Of a DNA stretch of 64,000 nt, positions 56,736 through 64,000 are shown one piece after another. Each line of letters begins with the position of its first letter. Positions within the stretch are counted from its first letter, which is position 1. The notes beneath the pieces are model-generated. The model worked only from the letters and a program-made list of their open reading frames with translations. It made no database searches and had not been told where the DNA came from. The stretch covers positions 18,079 to 82,078 of the forward strand of contig NZ_FXZD01000011.1 of NCBI RefSeq assembly GCF_900169145.1, written 5' to 3'. The stretch is from Brevibacterium antiquum CNRZ 918 (GTDB taxonomy: Bacteria; Actinomycetota; Actinomycetes; Actinomycetales; Brevibacteriaceae). The position numbers and the translations under genes were made by a program.

Positions 56736-59296
56736 CCGCCGAACTCATCACCGACGCACCCTCGAACACGTGGACCGCTGAGGCCGCGAACCGGAGCCTG
56801 ACCCCGGCGAGTGCCGTGGACATCCGGGCCATGAACCCGGCCCGCGACACTGTTGACATCCACGCGTGGCTGACCCATCCTCGAGCCCACTACTGGCAGA
56901 TGACCTAACTCGACGAGTCCGGAGTCCGCGACTATCTCGGCGGCATCCACGACTCCGCCGACGAGAACGGCTGGGTGGGCTCGGTCGACGGCATCGACTG
57001 CTTCTATGTCGAAACGTATCTGCCCTCAACCCTGATCCCACAGGACGTCGTGGCAACAGGACCCGACGACATCGGAATGCATCTGCTCGTCGCCCCACCC
57101 GAGGGCGACCGGGTGCGCGGGCTCACGGATAGGATCATGGCCGAGGTCATCGACTTCTGCCTGCGTCCGACTGACCATAGCGGGCGCGGCGGACACCGAG
57201 TCATCGTCGAACCCGACGTGCGGAACACGGGCATCCTTGAGAAGAACCGGGCGGCAGGTTTCAGCCCGGTGGGCGAGGTGACCATCATGATGGGGGAGGA
57301 GACGAAGCAGGCCCTGGTCAGCATCTGTGATCGTGAGGACTTCGAAGTCAGCGAGCTGTACGCGCTCGTCGACCGGGACGTACACGTAGGTCAGGCGCAC
57401 TGGGGACAGGCACATTCGAGCCAAGCTGTTGACGCCCACCCTGGTGTCGGCCGAGCACACCCTGACGGCACCACCCCCGCCGCCTATGCCCACCTCAATC
57501 GTGACACTTTCGCGGTCGCTCAACGCCACCTCGTGGCCAAGGCCCTGTCCGAATTCGCCCACGAACGCCTCATCGCCCCGGTCCGCGCCACCTGCCCGGA
57601 TGCCGGGCCCGATGACTGGGAGCTGCGGATCGACGACACCGGATCGAAGAACGCCGACAGCTCGCCGGACGCTGAGGCGCTCACATACACGTTCACCGCC
57701 CGAGTCCTGCCGCTCGAGCACTGGGTCATCGACGAAGCCAGCATCGCCCGCCACCGAAACGGCATTCGGCTCGAACTCGACGCTCAAGAACTCGTCGTTG
57801 AACTCCAGGATGCCCTCGGCATCCCGGAGAACCTGATGTCGACCTACCTCGAGGAGATCGCCTCGACCCTGGCCAGCAGCGCCTTCAAACTCGTCGAGGC
57901 GGTCAAGGGCTACCGCCCGGACTCTGCAGATCTCCTCAATGCGGGCCTCCAGGCCACCGAGGCGGCCATGACCGAAGGCCATCCCGGGTTCATCGCGAAC
58001 AACGGACGCATCGGATTCTCCCTGTCCGACTACCGGAAGTGGGCCCCTGAGAACGGGTGCACCACCCGAATCGAGTGGGTGGCAGCGACCCGCGAGCACA
58101 GCCACCTCTCGGTCGGCGTCGGACTCGACGAAGCTGCACACGTCGACTGGGCACTGAGCGCCGAGGAGCGCGAACTCTTCGACACGCGGATTCGATCAGC
58201 CGGGCGCAAACCGGAGGACTTCCACCTGCTCCCTGTCCACCCCTGGCAAGCCGATCACCGACTCGCGATCACTTTCGCAGCCGATATCGCCCGCGGCGAT
58301 CTGCTGCCACTGGGGTCAGGGCTTGACGAGTTTCAGCCGCAGCAGTCACTGCGCACCTTCTTCAACCAAACACGGGCCGATGCTCCCTATGTGAAGGTCG
58401 CGCTCGCCGTGCAGAACATGGGATTCCTGCGCGGGCTGTCACCGAAGTACATGCGCGATACACCGGCCATCAACGATTGGATCGCTGCGCTCATCGGCAC
58501 GGATCCCACATTCGCTGACCTCGGATTCCGGGTCCTGCGGGAACGCACCGCGCTTGGCTACACCGGAGATGTCTACCACCGGACGCAGGAGACGAACCCG
58601 CACCGGAAGATGCTTGCAGCACTGTGGCGAGAGAACCCGCTGACAGGGCTCGAGCCCTGTCAGAAAGTCGTCACCATGGCGGCCTTGCTGCACCGTGACC
58701 ACAGGGGAATCGCCTACGTCAGCGAACTCATCCGCGCCTCGGGTCATTCGCCTCAGGATTGGGTGCGGGCCTACCTGCGGGCCTACCTGCATCCGCTCGT
58801 TCACGCACTGTTGGCCCATGACCTGGTGTTCATGCCGCACGGTGAGAACCTCATCCTCATCCTGGACAACCACGTCGTGACCGGTGCCTTCATGAAGGAC
58901 ATCGGCGAGGAGGTCGCGGTTCTGGGTCACCGGGAGCTGCCGGGCGACGTCGAACGAATCCGGGCGCTGGTCCCGGGGGAGGAGAAGGCCCTGTCCGTGT
59001 TCACGGACATGTTCGACGGAGTGCTGCGCCACCTCGGCGGGATCCTCGATTCCGATGGTGTGCTGGGTGCGCAGACGTTCTGGGCATTGGTCGCCGAGGT
59101 GCTCGATCGTTACGAGGCCGAGCATCCGGAACTCGCCCGCGGGCTCGCCGGGGATGTGGACCTGAGAGCCGAACGTTTCGCCCATTCCTGCCTCAACCGA
59201 CTGCAGCTGCGCAACACCATGCAGATGGTCGACATCGGCAACCAAGCCGAATCCCTGCTCTACGCGGGAACGATGAGGAACCCTGTGGCACGGTGA
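56732..59296 (+). pseudogene. GNAT-IucA/IucC siderophore synthetase fusion (desC-desD-like) with a premature stop
   Basis: The frame of 855 codons begins at ATG 56732, coupled to the hydroxylase. It encodes an N-terminal GNAT acyltransferase (VDIRAMNPARDTVDIHAWLTHPRAHYWQM) but reaches TAA at 56906-56908, within WQMT-stop-LDESGV, where GAA/GAG (Glu) is expected. The remaining frame is intact: the rest of GNAT, then an NIS synthetase (~240-854) with EGHPGFIANNGRIGFSLSDY, HPWQ, SLRTFFN and PHGENLILILDNHVVTGAFMKDIG. A product could start inside (e.g. GTG 56975 or ATG 57138) and retain only the synthetase. As an acyl-hydroxamate pathway it is probably disabled. Confidence 0.8.
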
Positions 59297-59423
59297 TCTG
59301 AAAGAACACCACGCTCGCCGAGGTGTGGATTGGGGGCCAGCCTCGTCGCTCTTCCGCGAGAGATCAGTGATGATCGGGATCGAATGCCGACCGGTCGCGC
59401 CTCCAGGTGTGTCCTCTCAGGCA

Positions 59424-59474
59424 CCAACGGTTAGTATCAATCCAACGGTTGCCGATATGGGGCTGCGCAACGGT
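59424..59474 (+). promoter_or_regulatory. three CAACGGT repeats before the LacI gene
   Basis: CAACGGT occurs at 59425-59431, 59443-59449 and 59468-59474, the first two inside identical CCAACGGTT. They share the CAACG core of the operator before the transporter and may serve autoregulation. Confidence 0.4.
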
Positions 59475-59504
59475 GCGAGGAATTCCCGACTCTAAGGTGT
59501 GGTC

Positions 59505-60509
59505 ATGGCGAAGCAGAACGATCGGCCGACTCTGGCCACGGTCGCTTCGCGTGCAGGAGTCAGCATCAAGACCGCTTCCCGGGTCCTCAACGGTGAAAAA
59601 CATGTGGCCGCGAGCACCGCCGAAAAGGTCGAAGAAGCCGCCGCTGAGCTTGGATTCCGCCTCAATTCCACGGCCAGGCGCCTGCGGGCCGGTGGCAGTT
59701 CACCCTACATCGGTGTAGTCATGAGCGACGGTGATGACCCATTCCAGACTCATCTCTTCACCCTGCTGGAGTCCGAGCTGAGCACGGTCGGACTGCGCCC
59801 AGTCGTGACGGTCACCGCCGACGACCCCGACCGTGAACGTGGCTTCCTCGACGAGTGCCTGGCCAATGACATGACCGGAATCTGCGTCATCAGATCACAC
59901 CCGGACGCCGCACGGTTCTACACCGCTGCTGCATCTGCTGACGTGCAGATCGTGTCCTTCGACCCGTCGACTACAGGACCCGGGGTCGACCTCATCGCCG
60001 GTGACGAGGAGCTCGCCGGCCGCCTGGCCGCCACCCAGCTTCTCAAGCACGGACACATCAGCCTCGGCGTCATCGGCGATCATTCGACCAGCCCTATCAC
60101 CACCGCCCGGCTCGCTGGAATCCAATCGGCCTTCGCCGGACGAACAGACGTCGGGTGGCGTGCCTACATGAGGGAAGACGCTCACGATCTGGCCAGCGCG
60201 AAGAACGTCGTCGCCGCCTGGCTGGGTTCGCGCAGTGCCCCCAGCGGACTCATCACCTTGTCCGCGACTCTGACGCAGGGAGCCATCGACGCCTGTCGTC
60301 GTCTCGATGAGTGGCCGGCCCTGGTGGGCATCGACGACTTCCCCACCGCGGAGCTCTTAGATGTGACCATCATCGATCGTGACGTGAGTTCCATGGCCGC
60401 CGAGGCGGTCCGGCGTCTGCAGGAACCGCCCAGCTCCGGACCGCGTCGACATCAGATTCCCGTGTACGTGATCGCTCGCGGCAGCGGCGAAGAGGCCCCG
60501 GACAAGTGA
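59505..60509 (+). CDS. LacI family transcriptional regulator
   Basis: This 334-residue regulator has a LacI HTH (PTLATVASRAGVSIKTASRVLNGEKHVAASTAEKVEEAAAELGFRLN; about 8-55) with hinge TARRLRAGG. A periplasmic-binding-like sugar domain follows. ATG 59505 is preferred over GTG 59499. TAAGGT lies exactly 6 nt before it with no ribosome-binding site, suggesting a leaderless mRNA. It most likely controls the sugar ABC transporter just downstream through the palindrome at 60592. Confidence 0.9.
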   Translation: MAKQNDRPTLATVASRAGVSIKTASRVLNGEKHVAASTAEKVEEAAAELGFRLNSTARRLRAGGSSPYIGVVMSDGDDPFQTHLFTLLESELSTVGLRPVVTVTADDPDRERGFLDECLANDMTGICVIRSHPDAARFYTAAASADVQIVSFDPSTTGPGVDLIAGDEELAGRLAATQLLKHGHISLGVIGDHSTSPITTARLAGIQSAFAGRTDVGWRAYMREDAHDLASAKNVVAAWLGSRSAPSGLITLSATLTQGAIDACRRLDEWPALVGIDDFPTAELLDVTIIDRDVSSMAAEAVRRLQEPPSSGPRRHQIPVYVIARGSGEEAPDK

Positions 60510-60552
60510 CTCGGTCCGGGAATGCCCCAGACAGAATTTTTCGACGAAACTG

Positions 60553-60607
60553 TTGACACCGAACCTCAATCGGCGAATTATATTGAACAGCCTGACAACG
60601 TTGTCAG
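60553..60607 (+). promoter_or_regulatory. sugar transporter promoter and LacI operator
   Basis: A TTGACA -35 box (60553-60558) and AATTAT (60576-60581, 17-nt spacer) are followed by a perfect 16-bp palindrome CTGACAACGTTGTCAG (60592-60607). The central CG and position downstream of the start point are typical of LacI-type operators. Confidence 0.75.
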
Positions 60608-60626
60608 AAAGATTGAAAGGTTCACA

Positions 60627-61736
60627 ATGAGGCACAACCTGCAGTCCCGCAATAAGAAATCCCGGAAGAAGTTCGCGCTCCTCGGCGCCTCGGTTGCCAT
60701 CGGCGCCCTCGCGCTCAGCGGCTGCGGGAGCCAGAAGGGCCAAGGCAATGAGGAAGCCGACAGCGGCTCGGGCGGAGACGGTGAAGTCACCATCGCCCTG
60801 CTGCTCCCGGAATCCAAGACCACCCGCTATGAGTCCCTCGACAAGCCGAACTTCGAGAAGTACGTCGCGGAAGCCAACCCCGATGCGACGGTCAAATACA
60901 GCAACGCCAACCAGGACGCCACCCAGCAGCAACAGCAGTTCGAAGCAGCAGTGACCGAAGGTGTCGACGCCATCGTGCTCGACCCGGTCGACGCCTCAGC
61001 TGTCGCCTCCTCGCTGTCGAAAGCTCAGGCCAAGAAGATTCCGGTCATCGCCTACGACCGCTTCTTCAAGGGCGCGGACTACTACACCTCCTTCGACAAC
61101 AAGAAGATCGGCAACCTCCAGGGCCAGGCCGTTCTCGACGGTCTCAAGGCTGAGGACACGGACCCGAAGTCGGGAGCAGTCTGGATGGTCAACGGTGATC
61201 CGAAGGACCCGAACGCCGCCGACTTCAAGGCCGGAGCCGAAGAGACGCTCAAGGACGCCGGTGTCGACATCGCCGAAAGCCATGACACTCTCGATTGGAA
61301 CCCGGATGATGCCCGCAAATGGGTCGAAGGTCAGCTGCAGAGCGCAGAGAAGGACCCGATCGCCATCTACGCGGCCAACGACGGCACCGCCGGCGGTGTC
61401 CTCGCAGCCACGAAGAAGGCCAAGGTCAAAACCGTCGTCACCGGCCAGGACGCCGAAGTCGACGGTCTGCAGAACATCCTCAGGGGCGACCAGTACGCCA
61501 CGATCTACAAATCGATCCCACCCCAGGCTGAGTTCGCCGCGAAGGCAGCTGTCGCACTGGCCGGCGGCGAGAAGCCGGAGGGCTCAACGACCTACAAGGA
61601 CACCCCGACGGACTTCGTCGAAGCCAAGGTCGTCACCAAAGACACGGTCAAAGACATCGTGGGTGATCAGATAAAGGCCGAAGACATCTGCACCGGCGAA
61701 GTGAAGAAGCTCTGCGACGACGCCGGCGTCAAGTAG
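60627..61736 (+). CDS. sugar ABC transporter substrate-binding lipoprotein (XylF-like)
   Basis: This 369-residue lipoprotein has signal peptide MRHNLQSRNKKSRKK, a hydrophobic stretch and lipobox LALSGC (Cys33). A periplasmic-binding domain of the XylF/RbsB type follows (VTIALLLPESKTTRYESLDKPNFEKYV, DAIVLDPVDASAVASSL, YAANDGTAGGVLAA). ATG 60627 is chosen because GAAAGG precedes it and the longer frame covers the promoter. It binds an unknown monosaccharide, xylose-like by family, and feeds the transporter below. Confidence 0.88.
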   Translation: MRHNLQSRNKKSRKKFALLGASVAIGALALSGCGSQKGQGNEEADSGSGGDGEVTIALLLPESKTTRYESLDKPNFEKYVAEANPDATVKYSNANQDATQQQQQFEAAVTEGVDAIVLDPVDASAVASSLSKAQAKKIPVIAYDRFFKGADYYTSFDNKKIGNLQGQAVLDGLKAEDTDPKSGAVWMVNGDPKDPNAADFKAGAEETLKDAGVDIAESHDTLDWNPDDARKWVEGQLQSAEKDPIAIYAANDGTAGGVLAATKKAKVKTVVTGQDAEVDGLQNILRGDQYATIYKSIPPQAEFAAKAAVALAGGEKPEGSTTYKDTPTDFVEAKVVTKDTVKDIVGDQIKAEDICTGEVKKLCDDAGVK

Positions 61737-61756
61737 GGATCGGTCAGTAGGAACAC

Positions 61757-62581
61757 ATGAACTCTCAAACCAATGATCCGGCACCCGCGAGTCAGCGGGT
61801 GCCGGAGACCGGAGCAGAACCGGTACTCCAACTGCGTGGGATCAACAAACGATTCGGCGCGGTCCAGGCACTGACCGACATCAACCTGAACATCGGTCGC
61901 GGTGAAGTCGTCGGCCTCGTCGGTGACAACGGCGCCGGTAAGTCCACCCTGGTCAAGGTCATCGCCGGTGTCCACGGTGCTGACGAGGGCGAAATCCTGT
62001 TGTCGGGTCGATCCCAGAAGTTCGGCTCACCCAAGGATGCGCAGAAGGCAGGTGTCGCCACGGTATTCCAGGACCTCTCGCTGTGTGAGAACCTCGATGT
62101 CGTGGCCAACCTGTTCCTCGGACATGAGAAGACGCGGCGTGGTGTTCTCGACGAGGTCAGCATGGAGGCTCAGTCTTGGGAGCTGCTGCACAGTCTGTCG
62201 GCGAAGATTCCGAGCGTGAGAGTCCCGATCGCGGCTCTCTCCGGCGGTCAGCGGCAGACGGTTGCGATCGCCAGGTCCCTCCTCGGCGAACCTTCCATTG
62301 TGATGTTGGACGAGCCGACGGCGGCACTGGGTGTTGCTCAGACGGCCGAGGTGCTCAACCTCATCGAACGACTGCGCGAACGCGACCTCGGAGTGCTGTT
62401 GGTCAGCCACAACATGGCCGATGTCCAAGCTGTCTGCGATCGGGTCCACGTTCTGCGGTTGGGCAAGGACGCGGGAGACTTCCCCGGTGACGAACGCACG
62501 GATGTGCTCGTCGCCGCGATCACGGGAGCCAACGACAACGTCGTGACTCAGAGAGCAACCCGGAGAGGGGATCGCCGATGA
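61757..62581 (+). CDS. sugar ABC transporter ATP-binding protein (XylG-like, single domain)
   Basis: This 274-residue ATPase has Walker A GDNGAGKST (56-64), signature LSGGQRQTVAIAR, Walker B IVMLDEPTAALG and switch His in LVSHNM. Unlike RbsA/XylG of enterobacteria it has one nucleotide-binding domain, as in many actinobacterial sugar systems. It lies 20 nt after the binding-protein gene and overlaps the permease by 4 nt. Confidence 0.9.
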   Translation: MNSQTNDPAPASQRVPETGAEPVLQLRGINKRFGAVQALTDINLNIGRGEVVGLVGDNGAGKSTLVKVIAGVHGADEGEILLSGRSQKFGSPKDAQKAGVATVFQDLSLCENLDVVANLFLGHEKTRRGVLDEVSMEAQSWELLHSLSAKIPSVRVPIAALSGGQRQTVAIARSLLGEPSIVMLDEPTAALGVAQTAEVLNLIERLRERDLGVLLVSHNMADVQAVCDRVHVLRLGKDAGDFPGDERTDVLVAAITGANDNVVTQRATRRGDRR

Positions 62582-63789
62582 GCCGCAACTCGTTCATCAC
62601 CGACGAACGCCTATCAAGTGAAGGCTTCATCGCCACCTTCGTGCGGAGGGTCAAGGAAGGCCAACTGGGCTCGTTCCCTGTCATTCTCGCGCTCGTCGTC
62701 ATCATCATCGTCTTCCAGACGGCGAACAGCAATTTCATCTCCCCGGCCAACTTGGTCAACCTGTCCTCGACGGTCGCCTACCTCGCGATTCTCGCGTTGG
62801 GCATCAACCTCATCCTGCTGCTCGGCGAGATCGACTTGTCCCTGGCTCAATTGGGCGGTTTGGCGGCTTCGCTGCTGGGTGTGCTCGTGGTCAGGCAAGG
62901 AGTGCCGCCCCTGGTGGCGCTGGTCATCATGCTGATCCTCGGCCTCGTCGTCGGCGCGATTCAGGGATGGTTCTTCGCGGTGGTCGGCATCCCGGCCTTC
63001 GTCGTGACCCTCGCGGGCCTTTTGGCCTATACCGGTCTGACGCTGACGACCCTGGGTACGCAGAAGAACCTGTCGATGGCTGACTCGTTCGCCTTCGACT
63101 TCGCGAGTTTCTACTTCCCTGCCGTGTGGGCCTACGTGTTCGGAGCGGTCGCGGTCATCGGCTTTGCTGCCGGGATCATCTACTCGAAGCTGCGCCGTCA
63201 CGGTGCGGGACTCGACAGTCCGAGCTGGACCTCGGTGACCGTGCGCATCGCAATCTTGGCAGTTGTCGTGTTCGGCTTCCTCATCCTGGTCAACCAGGAC
63301 TTCGGTCTGGCGATGCCGTTCTTCCTCATGATGGTCATCGCCATCGGAATCGACTTGGTGCTGCGCAAGACCAAGTACGGGCGCTCGATCTACGCCGTCG
63401 GCGGCAAGGTCGAAGCGGCCAGGCGAGCCGGCATCCGGGTCACCTGGGTGCGGATCAGCGTGTTCATGGCCGCCGGTGTTCTGGCAGCCCTGTTCGGCTT
63501 CATCAAAACCGGTGTGACGACCAACGCCGGATCGACGCTGGTGAGCACGCAGGACCTGCTCAATGCCATCGCCGCCGCGGTCATCGGCGGCACCTCGCTG
63601 TTCGGCGGCCGTGGCACCGCCTGGGCAGCCGTCCTCGGTGCTCTGGTCGTCGGCGCCATCAACAACGGTCTCTACCTCATCGGCTTCAACTCCGATGCGC
63701 AGCAGATCATCACCGCGCTCGTCCTGCTCACCGCCGTAGTCATTGACGCCCTGAGCCGCCGCGGCCAGCGCTACGTCGGGCGTGGCTGA
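62578..63789 (+). CDS. sugar ABC transporter permease (XylH-like)
   Basis: This permease (403 aa) has about ten TM helices. The BPD_transp_2 family segment LGINLILLLGEIDLSLAQLGGLAASLLGVL and the C-terminal GTSLFGGRGTAWAAVLGALVVGAINNGLYL are intact. It forms the channel for the sugar taken up by the LacI-controlled system and ends the operon. A long hairpin follows 18 nt after the stop. Confidence 0.9.
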   Translation: MSRNSFITDERLSSEGFIATFVRRVKEGQLGSFPVILALVVIIIVFQTANSNFISPANLVNLSSTVAYLAILALGINLILLLGEIDLSLAQLGGLAASLLGVLVVRQGVPPLVALVIMLILGLVVGAIQGWFFAVVGIPAFVVTLAGLLAYTGLTLTTLGTQKNLSMADSFAFDFASFYFPAVWAYVFGAVAVIGFAAGIIYSKLRRHGAGLDSPSWTSVTVRIAILAVVVFGFLILVNQDFGLAMPFFLMMVIAIGIDLVLRKTKYGRSIYAVGGKVEAARRAGIRVTWVRISVFMAAGVLAALFGFIKTGVTTNAGSTLVSTQDLLNAIAAAVIGGTSLFGGRGTAWAAVLGALVVGAINNGLYLIGFNSDAQQIITALVLLTAVVIDALSRRGQRYVGRG

Positions 63790-63807
63790 GGAGGTCACAC
63801 CCGCATC

Positions 63808-63873
63808 GAGCGGACCACTTAGCGTTGACCGGCCACAGTACAAAGTGGCCCGTCGGCGCTAAATGGTCCGCTC
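63808..63873 (+). terminator. long imperfect hairpin after the permease
   Basis: Arms 63808-63836 and 63845-63873 (29 nt, about five mismatches, 8-nt loop) can fold into one stem. It is either the operon terminator or, being close to a transposase start, part of an IS end. Confidence 0.6.
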
Positions 63874-63931
63874 CCCTCTCTGTCAGGCTGGTTGTGAGTC
63901 ACTCAGTCTGACACTGAGAGGAACACTAACC

Positions 63932-64000
63932 ATGACCATCACTACTGGATACAGCGTGGCAGAGATCCGGTCTTTCCTGGTTCAGTACGACCAGATCCCC
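63932..64000 (+). mobile_element. start of a probable IS transposase, cut by the window edge
   Basis: ATG 63932, after AGAGG, encodes MTITTGYSVAEIRSFLVQYD and QIP to the window end. The pattern matches the N-terminus of IS transposases that begin with a KxxxLxxYD helix, such as IS3-type proteins. Only 23 residues are visible, so the family is a guess. Confidence 0.45.

Overview
This window is a high-G+C actinobacterial chromosome segment, most likely from Brevibacterium or a close relative (inference). The support is a mix of features: an O-mannosyltransferase (pmt), a resuscitation-promoting factor, a DtxR-type iron box, two CIRCE elements before groES, a group of apparently leaderless genes, and a nonulosonate/pyruvate cell-wall glycopolymer locus of the kind expected from Brevibacterium wall chemistry. 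I saw no rRNA, tRNA or CRISPR.

Layout. 1-5.7 kb: a partial gene, an HSL-type esterase, a 5'-truncated PP-loop-like remnant, a Pth2-like protein and several unknown membrane or small proteins. 5.8-17.5 kb: dgt, lhgO, a two-TM Nudix protein, galE, fhs, a monooxygenase-like protein, a P5CR-like protein and the metNIQ methionine transporter. 17.9-29.0 kb: cell-surface glycan locus. It holds a chimeric GT2/membrane gene with gtrA, a four-gene overlapping glycosyltransferase operon with a polysialyltransferase-family member, a pyruvyltransferase, a NeuB-like synthase and a NeuA-HAD fusion. 29.2-39.9 kb: pmt, three tandem DUF4190-type proteins, rsmI, an AbiEi-like gene beside palindromic repeats, metG, tatD and rpf. 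40.1-42.3 kb: groES-groEL. 42.4-50.5 kb: a frameshifted PEP-synthase/Rph-like gene, an acyltransferase, an SRPBCC protein, an acyl-CoA ligase, a TetR regulator and an AidB-like protein. 50.6-54.7 kb: a lipoprotein gene with a stop codon at its lipobox cysteine, an RluA-type synthase, a GntR regulator and guaB. 54.9-59.3 kb: an iron-boxed, decaying desferrioxamine-type siderophore operon. 59.5-63.8 kb: a LacI-regulated sugar ABC transporter. An IS transposase appears to begin at the right edge.

How the genes work together. The NeuB-like, HAD and NeuA parts form a compact pathway that fits CMP-Kdn better than CMP-Neu5Ac, because there is no NeuC, the synthase has no SAF domain, and a KdsC-type phosphatase is fused to the cytidylyltransferase. 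The neighbouring glycosyltransferases and pyruvyltransferase would then build a wall polymer. A second theme is gene decay. Six loci carry visible lesions: a truncation, a chimeric deletion, a frameshift, two nonsense codons and an internal deletion. Two of these six lie in the siderophore operon.
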